Made by a program: the position numbers and the translations under genes. Under the pieces are notes generated by a model. The model was not told the DNA's origin and did not search any database. It saw nothing but the letters and a program-made list of their open reading frames with translations. Below, piece after piece: positions 25,827-34,512 of a stretch of DNA of 64,000 bases (within the stretch, counting starts at the first letter, position 1; every line of letters starts with the position of its first letter). The stretch is from the NCBI RefSeq assembly GCF_028993615.1, contig NZ_CP118632.1, positions 2,480,001 to 2,544,000 on the forward strand, given 5' to 3'. The stretch comes from Herbaspirillum sp. WKF16 (GTDB lineage Bacteria; Pseudomonadota; Gammaproteobacteria; Burkholderiales; Burkholderiaceae_D).

Positions 25827-26699
25827 CTAACGGGCGGCGGCCGGCGCCGGCGCGGCCGCCTTGGGAGTATCCGGCTTGCTGTCGGCCTGTCCTTCGCCGA
25901 CGCCATCCTTCACCGGCGGCGGCACGTCGGTGTGGATCATCACGAGCGTGCAGACGCGCGCGGTGCGCCCGCGCGTGTTGAGCATCTCGCCGTTGCCCGT
26001 ATAGATCTTGCCGTTACCGGTGAAGGCGCCGGTGAACTTGAAGGTCCATGGGAAGTTGCTCTGCTTGAAGCGGTAGCCCATGCCTGCGAGCGGCAGGTTG
26101 TCGTCGTTGATGGTGCCCGACAGCACTTCCTCGGCGACGGCGTTCTTCCGGTGCAGCGTGACCTTGTCGCCATTGACCTCGGCTGCGAACCTGGCCTGGT
26201 AGGCCGGCTTGTCCGCCGCCAGGCGGTTGGCGTCGCAGGACATCACGGCGCGCCAGCGCCCGTCGGCGACCACCGGCCCTCCCGCGGCGCGGCCGGCGCC
26301 GGAAAAACCGTTGCTGCCGTTGATCCCCAGCTTGATCGTGATCGCTTCGGGGTAGTCGAAGCCGGCGCCGCTGTTGCGGTCGATGGCGTAGCCGATGAGG
26401 CCGCCGATCAGCACGTTGCCCCAGACGTTGACGTTGGCCTTGGAGACGATCTTCTCGTTGCCCGAAGCGTCGTTCTTGGCGCATTCCACCATCAGGTCGC
26501 CCGTGCTCTTCTTGACCGAGACGCTGCCCGGCGTCTTCACGTACCACTTGCCGACGTCATTGCTCAGGGTGCAGCTGGCGCCTGAGACGATGGTGCTTCC
26601 CTGCGTGGCCTGCACCGAGATCGGCTGCTCCTGCGATCCTGTAATCGAAGCGCACCCGGTCAGCAGGACGGCAATCGACAACACCAGAATTCTTAACAT
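25827..26699 (-). CDS. Putative lipoprotein of unknown function
   Basis: 290 residues. The signal MLRILVLSIAVLLTGC ends in lipobox LTGC, so Cys16 is probably acylated. The first ~100 residues (SITGSQEQPISVQATQ, then GASCTLSNDVGKWYVKTPGSV, and NVWGNVLIGGLIGYAID) resemble a repeated theme in periplasmic lipoproteins with a PEGA-like sheet and a glycine-rich helix. A beta-rich middle section follows, and the end is Pro/Ala-rich (PKAAAPAPAAAR). Two short palindromes lie upstream. No function can be assigned. Confidence 0.75.
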   Translation of the reverse strand: MLRILVLSIAVLLTGCASITGSQEQPISVQATQGSTIVSGASCTLSNDVGKWYVKTPGSVSVKKSTGDLMVECAKNDASGNEKIVSKANVNVWGNVLIGGLIGYAIDRNSGAGFDYPEAITIKLGINGSNGFSGAGRAAGGPVVADGRWRAVMSCDANRLAADKPAYQARFAAEVNGDKVTLHRKNAVAEEVLSGTINDDNLPLAGMGYRFKQSNFPWTFKFTGAFTGNGKIYTGNGEMLNTRGRTARVCTLVMIHTDVPPPVKDGVGEGQADSKPDTPKAAAPAPAAAR

Positions 26700-26731
26700 T
26701 GGTTTTTCCCCGGTTTCTTATTGTCAGTCCC

Positions 26732-26772
26732 GGTCGGCGCCGACCTGCGGGACGCTGGAAGTCGGTTCCAGC
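26732..26772. repeat. Two palindromes upstream of the lipoprotein gene
   Basis: GGTCGGCGCCGACC (26732-26745) is a perfect 14-bp palindrome, and GCTGGAA-GTCGG-TTCCAGC (26754-26772) a 7-bp-arm inverted repeat. They lie 33-73 bases before the start codon and could be operators or leader hairpins. Confidence 0.45.
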
Positions 26773-26903
26773 AGCCGGGAATATAGCCGAGCGCGTTGGT
26801 TTTTTTCTGACGAAATCCTGACAAAGAAGCCCGCCGGCGCGTGAACGTGAAAAAAAACTTGGCCTGCGTGGATGGCCCCGTCCGGGACGAGTGCGGCCCG
26901 TCC

Positions 26904-27821
26904 CTAACGCAGCCTGGCGAGCCCATGCTGGATGCGGATGATGTCGATCAGCTTTCGCAGCGCGGGATGTGCGTGGCGCCGGTTGCTGTAGTACATGTGA
27001 AACGGCTCGCTGGGCGCGGCGAAGTCGGGCAGGACGACTTCCAGCGACTTCTCCTCGATTTCCTTGCGGATCCTTGCCTCCAGCAGGTAGGCGATCCCTA
27101 CCCCCGCCTTTGCCGCGGTGATGGTCGCTGCCGTGTTGTTGATGGTCACCAGCCCGGGAACGCGGATGCGCTGCTTGCCCTTCCCCTTTCCAAATTCCCA
27201 TTTGTAGCTGGAGTTGTCGCCCAGTAGCAGCTGGAGACAGTTATGGTTCGCCAGATCCTCAAGCTGGACAGGACGGCCGTATTTCCGAAGGTAGCCGGGC
27301 GACGCGGCCGCCACCCATCGGTGAGCGCGGGTCAGCGGCGCAGTCACCATGCCCTCGGGCACGTAGTGACCGTAGCGGATTCCTGCGTCGTAACCTTCGC
27401 TGACGATATCGATGGGCCTGTCGTCCACGACAATTGCCAGTTTGACATTGGGGCATTGCTTCACGAACTCGGGTATCGCCGGCTCGACCAGCAGGTGGGC
27501 CGCGTCGGCAAAGACATTGATGCGCAGCTCGCCCAGGCTGCTCGCCGCCGCGGCGTCAAGCATGCCCAGCGCTGCGCCTATCTTATCGAAGCCCTCCTCC
27601 AATTGCAGCGCCAACTCCGCCCCGGCCGCCGTCGGTGAGACCGCGCGGCTTGAGCGGTACAGCAGTTGGGTGGACAGCTTATCCTCCAGGCGCTTCATTG
27701 CGTGGCTGGCGGCCGACGGGGTCAGTCCCAATTGGATGGCGGCGGCCTTGAAGCTGCCCGTGCGCAAGATCGTGACGAACACCCGCAGGTCTGAAAAATC
27801 GATGTGGTCCAGCAAGGACAT
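26904..27821 (-). CDS. LysR-family transcriptional regulator
   Basis: 305 residues. The N-terminal winged helix-turn-helix (FVTILRTGSFKAAAIQLGLTPSAASHAMKRLED, about 14-50) is typical, with LLYRSSRAVSPTAAGAELA after it and a substrate-binding domain from about residue 92. It is divergent from an aldo/keto reductase and a sugar 1-dehydrogenase with 134 bases between starts, the usual arrangement of a LysR regulator and its target genes. A candidate LysR box lies in that gap. Confidence 0.92.
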   Translation of the reverse strand: MSLLDHIDFSDLRVFVTILRTGSFKAAAIQLGLTPSAASHAMKRLEDKLSTQLLYRSSRAVSPTAAGAELALQLEEGFDKIGAALGMLDAAAASSLGELRINVFADAAHLLVEPAIPEFVKQCPNVKLAIVVDDRPIDIVSEGYDAGIRYGHYVPEGMVTAPLTRAHRWVAAASPGYLRKYGRPVQLEDLANHNCLQLLLGDNSSYKWEFGKGKGKQRIRVPGLVTINNTAATITAAKAGVGIAYLLEARIRKEIEEKSLEVVLPDFAAPSEPFHMYYSNRRHAHPALRKLIDIIRIQHGLARLR

Positions 27822-27840
27822 GGATGAATTCCAATCACTT

Positions 27841-27861
27841 CATGAATTAATTAGGCTCATG
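27841..27861. promoter_or_regulatory. Candidate LysR-box between the LysR gene and the aldo/keto reductase
   Basis: CATGA (27841-27845) and TCATG (27857-27861) form an inverted repeat with an 11-base spacer, close to the T-N11-A form that LysR regulators bind. Confidence 0.5.
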
Positions 27862-27955
27862 TTAAACCATAAGCTTTCCTCCCGGCCACGCGGTATAAGT
27901 AGAGCATGGCGCATGCCTTCGCGCCCTCGTGCCTCAATGCAAAAGGATTGGCAAT

Positions 27956-28942
27956 ATGAACTCAAGAACTTTCGGCCGCACCGGCGCCGACGTGTCGGAA
28001 ATCGGTTTCGGCGCATGGGCCATCGGCGGCTCCTGGGGCGATGTCTCCAGCCAGGACGCCAAGGCGGCATTGAACGCTGCGCTCGATGCGGGGGTGTCCT
28101 TCATCGATACCGCCGACGTCTATGGCGACGGACGGTCGGAGCAGCTCATCGCCGAAGTCCTCAAGCAGCGGGGTGGCGCCAGGCCCTTCGTGGCGACCAA
28201 GGCCGGCCGCAGATTGTCGCCGCATATCGCAAGCGGCTATACCCGGGAAAACCTCACGGCGTTCGTCGAACGTTCGCTCGTCAACCTGGACGTGGATTGC
28301 CTGGACCTGGTCCAATTGCACTGCCCGCCGCCGGAGGTCTACTACCAACAGGAAGTCTTCGGATATATGGACGATCTCGTCGCCGCCGGGAAAATACGGC
28401 ATTACGGCGTGTCGGTCGAGAAGGTGGAGGAAGCGCTCAAGGCGATCGAATTCCCGAACGTGGCGTCCATCCAGATCATCTTCAACATCTTCCGCCAGCG
28501 CCCGGCCGCCCTCTTCCTGCAGGAAGCCAAGCGCCGCAACATTGCGGTCATCGCCCGCGTTCCATTGGCCTCGGGCCTGCTGACCGGGAAAATGTCGGCC
28601 CAGACCGCGTTCGCAACCGACGACCACCGCAGCTTCAACCGCCATGGCGAAGCCTTCGACGTGGGCGAGACCTTCTCCGGCGTGCCTTACGAGGTGGCGC
28701 TTGCGGCCGTGGAGAAGATTCGCGAGCTGGTTCCGGAAGGCGTACCCATGGCGCAGTTTGCGCTTCGCTGGATCTTGATGGACAGCGGCGTGACGACCGT
28801 CATTCCCGGCGCAAAGAACGTGCAGCAGGCCCAGGCCAACAGTGCGGCAAGCGCGCTGCCGGCGATCCCGGCGCCAGTCATGCATGCGCTCCGGCAAATC
28901 TATCTGCAAGATATCGCGCCGTTCGTTCATCAGCGCTGGTGA
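27956..28942 (+). CDS. Aldo/keto reductase
   Basis: 328 residues from the ATG at 27956, which has AAAGGA ten bases upstream. AKR landmarks: EIGFGAWAIGG near the start, catalytic Asp-Tyr in FIDTADVYGDGRSE, Lys in FVATKAGRR, and His in LVQLHCPPPEV, then a C-terminal NADP-site segment VTTVIPGAKNVQQAQAN. These enzymes reduce aldehydes or sugars with NADPH, or oxidise aldoses. The gene is followed 37 bases later by a galactose/arabinose 1-dehydrogenase-like gene and is divergent from a LysR regulator, so sugar metabolism is likely; the substrate is unknown. Confidence 0.9.
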   Translation: MNSRTFGRTGADVSEIGFGAWAIGGSWGDVSSQDAKAALNAALDAGVSFIDTADVYGDGRSEQLIAEVLKQRGGARPFVATKAGRRLSPHIASGYTRENLTAFVERSLVNLDVDCLDLVQLHCPPPEVYYQQEVFGYMDDLVAAGKIRHYGVSVEKVEEALKAIEFPNVASIQIIFNIFRQRPAALFLQEAKRRNIAVIARVPLASGLLTGKMSAQTAFATDDHRSFNRHGEAFDVGETFSGVPYEVALAAVEKIRELVPEGVPMAQFALRWILMDSGVTTVIPGAKNVQQAQANSAASALPAIPAPVMHALRQIYLQDIAPFVHQRW

Positions 28943-28979
28943 TGCAATCAACGATCCGAACCGAACCCCAAGGACACCA

Positions 28980-29903
28980 ATGAAACCGCTCAAAATCGCC
29001 ATCGCCGGCGTCGGCAAAATCGTCTACGACCAACACCTTCCCGCCATCCGGGGCAACCAGGATTTTGAACTGGTGGCCACGGCCAGCCGCAACCATACCG
29101 TCGACGGCGTTCCCGCATTCAAGGGCATTCAGGAAATGCTCTCGTCCCAGCGGGATATCGACGCCGTGTCCCTGTGCATGCCGCCGCAGTATCGGTATGA
29201 GGCGGCGCGGCTGGCGATTCGCGCCGGGAAAAGCGTGTTCCTGGAAAAGCCGCCGGGCGCCACCCTTTCCGAGATCGAGTCGCTGAAGAAGCTGGCCGCC
29301 GAGTATGCGGTCACGCTTTTCGCAAGCTGGCACTCCCGGCATGCTCCGGCCGTGCAGGTCGTCAAAAGCCACCTGAACGAGCATCCGCCCCGGCGGGTCA
29401 AGGTGATCTGGCGCGAAGACGTGCGCCACTGGCATCCCGACCAGGAGTGGATCTGGCAACCCGGCGGCCTCGGCGTGTTCGACCCGGGCATCAATGCGCT
29501 TTCCATCGTCACCGAGATACTTCCGGAGGAAATCTTCCTGCGCACGGCGGCGTTGGAATTCCCGTCCAACCGACAAGCGCCGATCGGCGCGCAATTGTCA
29601 TTCACCGACGCCACCGGCACCGACGTGCATGCCGACTTCGATTGGCGGCAGACGGGCGAACAGACCTGGGACATCCTTATCGACACGGACAGCACCCATC
29701 TCCACCTCAAGAAGGGCGGGCACGAGCTTTGGATCGATGCGGTCCGGCGCGATCTGCCGCTCGAGGGCGAGTACCCGTCTCTTTACAGGCACTTTGCCGA
29801 CCTGATCCGGGGCCGGTCCTCCGACGTGGACGTCGCGCCGCTTCGCCATGTCGCCGACGCCTTCATGCTGGGGCAGCATGTTGTCACGGATCCGTTCATC
29901 TGA
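28980..29903 (+). CDS. Gfo/Idh/MocA-family aldose 1-dehydrogenase, D-galactose/L-arabinose type
   Basis: 307 residues. Rossmann start KIAIAGVGKIVYDQHLPAI; the motif FLEKPPGATLSEIESL holds the catalytic Lys of the EKP signature, and RHWHPDQEWIWQPGGLGVFDPGINALSI is close to what I recall of bacterial D-galactose and L-arabinose 1-dehydrogenases. Those enzymes open the non-phosphorylative sugar pathway, making the lactone with NAD(P)+. It follows the aldo/keto reductase gene on the same strand and the LysR gene lies beyond. No lactonase or dehydratase of the pathway is in the window. Confidence 0.85.
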   Translation: MKPLKIAIAGVGKIVYDQHLPAIRGNQDFELVATASRNHTVDGVPAFKGIQEMLSSQRDIDAVSLCMPPQYRYEAARLAIRAGKSVFLEKPPGATLSEIESLKKLAAEYAVTLFASWHSRHAPAVQVVKSHLNEHPPRRVKVIWREDVRHWHPDQEWIWQPGGLGVFDPGINALSIVTEILPEEIFLRTAALEFPSNRQAPIGAQLSFTDATGTDVHADFDWRQTGEQTWDILIDTDSTHLHLKKGGHELWIDAVRRDLPLEGEYPSLYRHFADLIRGRSSDVDVAPLRHVADAFMLGQHVVTDPFI

Positions 29904-29956
29904 CGGCAGCTGCGCAGGCGCCGGATTGCAGCCTTGCCAACGCGGCAAGGGCTCCC

Positions 29957-30718
29957 TCACTTGCCGCCGGTAGCGTCGAGGAAGGTGCCGGTGATGAAAG
30001 ACGCCTCCTCGCCCGCCAGCCACAAGACCGCACGCGCCACCTCCTCGGGCTGGCCGCCGCGCCCCATCGGGATCGAGTCCTTGACGCGCTCCACCCTGCC
30101 CGGCTCGCCGCCGCTGGCGTGCATCTCCGTGTAGATGTGGCCGGGCCGGATGCAGTTCACGCGTATGCCTTCGCGCGCGACTTCCTTGGCCAATCCGGTC
30201 GTGAAGGTCTCCAGGGCGCCCTTGGAGGCGGCATAGTCGACGTATTCGTTCGGGCTGCCTAGCCTGGCGGAGGCCGACGAGATATTGACCACCGCGCCGC
30301 CGCGCCCGCCGTGGCGGAACGACATGCGCCTGACGGCCTGCTGCGCGCACAGGATGGGACCGATCGCGTTGACCGCGAAGATGCGCTGCATGCGCTCGAA
30401 ACCGAGATCTTCCAGCCGCGACTGGCGCTCAAGTATTGCGGCATTGTTGACCAGCACGTCGATGCGCCCAAATGCGCCGTCGATCGCCTCGAATAGCCTG
30501 GCCACCTGCGCCGGATCGGCGCTGTCGGCCTGCACGGCCAGCGCGCGACGGCCCTGCGCGCGCACATCGTCCGCCACCGCCCGGGCCGCGGACGCATTGG
30601 CGACATAGCTCAAGGCCACGTCATACCCCCGGGCCGCAGCCAGGCGCGCGGTTGCCGCGCCCATGCCGCGGCTGCCGCCGGTGATCAGGATGACCGGCGC
30701 CTGCGATGCGTTGTTCAT
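29957..30718 (-). CDS. SDR-family oxidoreductase
   Basis: 253 residues. Cofactor motif TGGSRGMGAATA near residue 13, NNAA at about 90, catalytic Ser in NISSAS and YAASK (Tyr and Lys of the triad), then IRPGHIYTEMHA. A classical short-chain dehydrogenase like glucose/3-oxoacyl reductases; the substrate is not known. It lies 46 bases downstream of the EamA transporter gene on the same strand, so the two may be one transcript. Confidence 0.9.
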   Translation of the reverse strand: MNNASQAPVILITGGSRGMGAATARLAAARGYDVALSYVANASAARAVADDVRAQGRRALAVQADSADPAQVARLFEAIDGAFGRIDVLVNNAAILERQSRLEDLGFERMQRIFAVNAIGPILCAQQAVRRMSFRHGGRGGAVVNISSASARLGSPNEYVDYAASKGALETFTTGLAKEVAREGIRVNCIRPGHIYTEMHASGGEPGRVERVKDSIPMGRGGQPEEVARAVLWLAGEEASFITGTFLDATGGK

Positions 30719-30764
30719 TCGAGAACCCTCCTTGTCGTAAAAAGAATCCGGCGCCCGTCCGGGC

Positions 30765-31601
30765 TCAGCCGATCATGACCGTGCCGGCGGCAATGGCCGC
30801 GCAGGCCAGCAGCCGTGGGATGCCCAGGGACTCGCCCAGGAACAGGTAGCCGATCAGGGCTGCGAACAGCACGCTGGTTTCGCGCAGCGCCGAGACGGCG
30901 CCCATGGGCGCGTTCGACATGGCGTAGATGACGATGCCGTAGGCCAGCAGCGACACCAGGCCACCGGCGAACGCCGCGCCGAAGCCGGGCCTGACGGCGA
31001 GCAGGTTGCCGACGCCGGGCCAGCCGCGCAGGCCGACATACACCGCCGGCATCAGGATCCCCCAGAGCGCGCACATCCATGCGGTATAGGCCATCGGCGC
31101 CCCCGACAGGCGCACGCCGATGCCGTCGGCCACGCTGTAGGCGGCGATGAAGCAGCCGGTGCCCAGCGCGTACCGCAGGCTGGACGCTTCCAGCTTGCGT
31201 CCCCTGAATGCGAGGCAGACGATCCCGCCCGACACCAGGGCGATCCCGATCAGCGCGCCCGCCCCCACCTTCTCACCGGCGAACAGCGATGCGCCGATGG
31301 TCACCAGGATGGGCGAGGAGCCGCGCGCGATCGGATAGCTTTGCCCGAGGTCGCCGGCCCGGTAGCTCCTCACCAGGAACAGGTTGTAGCCGACGTGCAG
31401 CACCGCCGACAGCGCCGCATAGCCCCAGCTGGCGCTGGCCGGCGGCGCAAGGAACAAGGCGGCCGCGGCGCTGGCCAGGGCGACCGCCAGGCACATGACG
31501 GTCATCGACCAGAGGCGGTCGTGGCCGGCGCGCAGCAGCGCGTTCCAGCTGGCATGCAGCAAGGCCGCGAACAGGATGAGCAGGACGATGTGAAAAGGCA
31601 T
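30765..31601 (-). CDS. EamA/DMT-family transporter
   Basis: 278 residues, ten hydrophobic helices in two five-helix halves (LLHASWNALLRAGHDRLWS in the first; ALRETSVLFAALIGYLFLGE in the second), the hallmark of drug/metabolite transporters. Usually exporters of amino acids or metabolites, direction and substrate not set by sequence. The gene is followed by the SDR gene and preceded by a LysR regulator on the same strand, separated by a perfect 11-bp hairpin. Confidence 0.88.
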   Translation of the reverse strand: MPFHIVLLILFAALLHASWNALLRAGHDRLWSMTVMCLAVALASAAAALFLAPPASASWGYAALSAVLHVGYNLFLVRSYRAGDLGQSYPIARGSSPILVTIGASLFAGEKVGAGALIGIALVSGGIVCLAFRGRKLEASSLRYALGTGCFIAAYSVADGIGVRLSGAPMAYTAWMCALWGILMPAVYVGLRGWPGVGNLLAVRPGFGAAFAGGLVSLLAYGIVIYAMSNAPMGAVSALRETSVLFAALIGYLFLGESLGIPRLLACAAIAAGTVMIG

Positions 31602-31650
31602 GCGCCATGGTAAGCACGACGGCGCCGGGACTAAAGCGAAGTCTCCTCAT

Positions 31651-31678
31651 CATGGCATGAGCAATTTCTCATGCCATG
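31651..31678. repeat. Perfect inverted repeat upstream of the EamA gene
   Basis: CATGGCATGAG (31651-31661) and CTCATGCCATG (31668-31678) with a six-base loop, between the LysR stop (31690) and the EamA start (31601). No T run on either strand supports termination, so an operator or leader hairpin is more likely. Confidence 0.6.
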
Positions 31679-31689
31679 CCGCCAGCGGC

Positions 31690-32592
31690 TCAGTAGCCGG
31701 CCCCGGCGCGGATCGACTCGGCCATGATCCACTCGCGAAAACTGACGACATGCGGCTGGGCCTCGGTGCCCTTCGGGCAGACGAAGTAATAGGCCAGCGG
31801 CGACGGCAGCGGCACGTCGAACAATCTGACCAGGCTGCCGTTGGCGATCTCGTTCTCCACGTGGCCGCTGCGCGCCAGGGCGACGCCCTGGCCCAGGAGC
31901 GCGGCCTCGATGGTCATGTTGGTGTCGGCGAAGCGCACGCTCTCCTTCAGCGAGGACACGGCGACGCCGGCCTGCTGGAACCAGAGGTCCCATTTCGGCA
32001 CCATGTCCGCGCCGGCGCGGGTCAGCAAGGGATAGCGCAACAGCTCGGCCGGCTTGCGCGGCGCGCCCAGGCGCTCCAGCAACGGCGGGCTGGCGACCGG
32101 GAAGATCTGCTCCCGGAACAGGAACTCGGAATACAGGTTGGGATAATTCCCGGCGCCGAAGCGGATCGCCACATCCGGTTCGGACGGCGTGAAGTTGATC
32201 GCGGCATCGGTGGTCTCCAGCGTGACGACGATCTCCGGGTGCTGCAGCGACAGGCCCGGCAGCCGCGGCAGCAGCCATTTCAGGGCGAACGAATAAGTGG
32301 TGCTGACCTTCAGCCTGACGCGCCCCTTCTGCTCCCGCAGGTCTGCCAGCGTGGACTCCAGCTTCATGAAGAACTCGCGCACCACCGGCGCCAGCGCGGC
32401 CCCGGCGGGCGTCAGCGTGAGCGATTTCCCGCGCAGGAAGAGCTGCACGCCCCAGAGTTCTTCAAGATGCCTCAACTGGTGGCTCACCGCGCTCTGCGTG
32501 ACATGCAGCTCCTCCGAGGCGGAGGTGAACGTGGCGTGCCGGGTGGCGACCTCGAAGGCGCGCAGCGTGGCGGTGGAAGGCAGGTCTCTCAT
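31690..32592 (-). CDS. LysR-family regulator, GcvA-like
   Basis: 300 residues. N-terminal DNA-binding region LRAFEVATRHATFTSASEELHVTQSAVSHQLRHLEE (about 9-45) and a substrate-binding domain with STTYSFALKWLLPRLPGL and LTRAGADMVPKWDLWFQQ, a pattern typical of the GcvA/amino-acid-related branch. It is divergent from a class I glutamine amidotransferase-like gene (202 bases apart) and lies upstream of the EamA/SDR genes on its own strand; either could be its target. Confidence 0.92.
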   Translation of the reverse strand: MRDLPSTATLRAFEVATRHATFTSASEELHVTQSAVSHQLRHLEELWGVQLFLRGKSLTLTPAGAALAPVVREFFMKLESTLADLREQKGRVRLKVSTTYSFALKWLLPRLPGLSLQHPEIVVTLETTDAAINFTPSEPDVAIRFGAGNYPNLYSEFLFREQIFPVASPPLLERLGAPRKPAELLRYPLLTRAGADMVPKWDLWFQQAGVAVSSLKESVRFADTNMTIEAALLGQGVALARSGHVENEIANGSLVRLFDVPLPSPLAYYFVCPKGTEAQPHVVSFREWIMAESIRAGAGY

Positions 32593-32793
32593 GGCGTTGG
32601 TTCCGGGAGGCAGGGTCGGATGCCGATTATGAATGGGAACTCATGATAGCAATCCGCAGCGCGGGCAGGAACGAGCCGGTGGTTTTTACGCGTTGTTAAC
32701 GCCAATCACTGCAAATGAAATCCGGTTTTTATGCCGCGGATCCTAAATTGGGGACTTCTTCACTACAGGCTTGCCGACGCAAGCCGCGACTCC

Positions 32794-33531
32794 ATGAGAC
32801 CCATCGCCATTCTCCAACACGAATCCACGCAAGGGCCGGGTGTGCTGCGCGATCACCTGGATGAAAGAGGCATCGCGTACCGGCTGATCTCACCCGCGTC
32901 GGATGGGCGGGCGCCTGTCGATGCGGGCAAGTTCGGCGGCATCGTCGTGTTGGGCAGCGATCACAGCGTCAATGAAACCCTGCCGTGGATAGCCGATGAG
33001 CTGACCCTGCTGCAAGACGCCGTCAGGCGTGAGGTGCCGGTGCTCGGGCACTGCTTCGGCGCGCAGATGCTGGCGCGCGCCATGGGCGCGCGGGTCACCC
33101 GCAATATCTGCCCGAACATCGGCTGGAGCCCGGTATGGGTCACGCCACCCGCGCAACAGCGCATGGCCTTGCCCAGGCAGGCGACCATCTTCAACTGGCA
33201 TTACGACACTTTTGAAATCCCCGCCGGCGCCGTCCGCGCAATGTACGGCAGCCATTGCCTGAACAAGGGTTTCCTGCGCGGCCGCCACTGGGCGTTCCAG
33301 GGGCATCTTGAGGTGACCGTCGAGAGCGTCAGGAACTGGTGCGCCGCCGGCCGGGCCGAGCTCCTGCGCGCGCAAGGGCCGGCGGTGCAAAGCGAGGCAC
33401 AGATCCTCAGCGAGTTGCGCGAGCGCATTGCCGCCTTGCGCGTGATCGCGGATCAAACCTATCGGGCCTGGACCGCGCAGCTGGACAGGCCGATCCTGGT
33501 TGCACCCGGCCGCGCCGCCAGCTGGGCGTGA
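32794..33531 (+). CDS. Class I glutamine amidotransferase-like protein
   Basis: 245 residues from the ATG at 32794; the frame extends upstream to 32731 but MRPIAILQHE is the family start. The nucleophile elbow VLGHCFGAQ contains the catalytic Cys and FQGHLEVT gives the His-Glu pair, so the amidase triad is intact. The central IVVLGSDHSVNE replaces the usual G-G-P. This kind of stand-alone GATase is like YbeM/GuaA-N homologues and probably hydrolyses a gamma-glutamyl or amide bond. An inverted repeat GCGTT-GTT-AACGC (32690-32702) lies upstream. Its stop is three bases from the end of the convergent ghrA gene. Confidence 0.82.
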   Translation: MRPIAILQHESTQGPGVLRDHLDERGIAYRLISPASDGRAPVDAGKFGGIVVLGSDHSVNETLPWIADELTLLQDAVRREVPVLGHCFGAQMLARAMGARVTRNICPNIGWSPVWVTPPAQQRMALPRQATIFNWHYDTFEIPAGAVRAMYGSHCLNKGFLRGRHWAFQGHLEVTVESVRNWCAAGRAELLRAQGPAVQSEAQILSELRERIAALRVIADQTYRAWTAQLDRPILVAPGRAASWA

Positions 33532-33534
33532 ATG

Positions 33535-34494
33535 TCAGTAGCCGCGTTCGCGGTCGTAGACGTGCTCAGGCGTCTTGCCGGCCCGCAGGGCGAGGATGGT
33601 GGCGGCCGCCTGGCGCGCGCGTTCGCGTCGCGAAGGCGTGGCCGCGGCGTGAGGCGTGACCATGATGCGGGGATGCCGCCAGAACGGCGCATCGGGCGGC
33701 AGCGGTTCCCGCTCGAAGACGTCGAGCAGCGCCGCGCCGATGTGGCCTGCATCGAGCGCGGCCAGCAGGTCGGGCGCATGCACGTGGCTGCCGCGGCCGA
33801 CGTTGACGATCATCGCGCCGGCCGGCAGCTGGGCCAGCAGCCGCGCGTCGATGATGTGATGGGTGTCGGGCGTGTCCGGCAGGAGGCAGATCAGAATGTC
33901 GGTACGGGCCAGGAAATCCGGCAACTGCGCCGCCCCCGCATAGCAATCCATGCCGGCCTCGTCGCGCGGCGAGCGCGCCCAGCCGGCGACGGCAAAGCCG
34001 ATGGCCGCGTGCATGCGCGCACAGGCCAGGCCCAGCGCACCCAGGCCCATGACGCCGACGCGCATCTCGCGCGCGCTGCGCGGGGAGGCGAACTCGACCC
34101 AATCGCGGCGCGCCTGCTGGGCGATCATGCGCGGCATGTCCTTCTGCAGCATCAGGCTGGCCATCACGGTGAATTCGGCCATGCGCTGCCGGGTCTCCGG
34201 CGTGACCATGCGCACGACGGGCAGCGCGGCCGGCAACTCCGGATCGGCCAGGATGTGGTCGACGCCGGCGGCGCTGCTGAGGATGGCCTTCAAATTGGGA
34301 TAGCGCGCCAGGCGCCCGGCTTCGGGCTGCCATACCAGGGCATATTCGACGGCTTGCGGATCGACCGCGGGGTCGTCCCACCAGCGCACCTCCAGCGGCA
34401 GGCCGGCGCTGAACTCGGCCAGGCCGGCACGCCATTCTTCGACGGCGGCCGCGCCGCCGGACTTGACCAGCAGGATGGGAGTGGGAGAAGTCAT
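33535..34494 (-). CDS. ghrA: Glyoxylate/hydroxypyruvate reductase A-type D-2-hydroxyacid dehydrogenase
   Basis: 319 residues. NAD(P)-binding VGVMGLGALGLACARM; the substrate Arg in INVGRGSHVHA-like VNVGRGSH; Glu in ALLDVFEREPLPP and His in VTPHAAATPS complete the 2-hydroxyacid dehydrogenase triad. GhrA reduces glyoxylate, hydroxypyruvate or pyruvate with NADPH. It is transcribed after the IclR gene (18 bases apart) and divergently from the ABC/oxidase operon. A plausible job is disposal of a 2-oxoacid released by that oxidase. Confidence 0.88.
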   Translation of the reverse strand: MTSPTPILLVKSGGAAAVEEWRAGLAEFSAGLPLEVRWWDDPAVDPQAVEYALVWQPEAGRLARYPNLKAILSSAAGVDHILADPELPAALPVVRMVTPETRQRMAEFTVMASLMLQKDMPRMIAQQARRDWVEFASPRSAREMRVGVMGLGALGLACARMHAAIGFAVAGWARSPRDEAGMDCYAGAAQLPDFLARTDILICLLPDTPDTHHIIDARLLAQLPAGAMIVNVGRGSHVHAPDLLAALDAGHIGAALLDVFEREPLPPDAPFWRHPRIMVTPHAAATPSRRERARQAAATILALRAGKTPEHVYDRERGY

Positions 34495-34512
34495 CGTTGG
34501 TTATCCGTCGGT

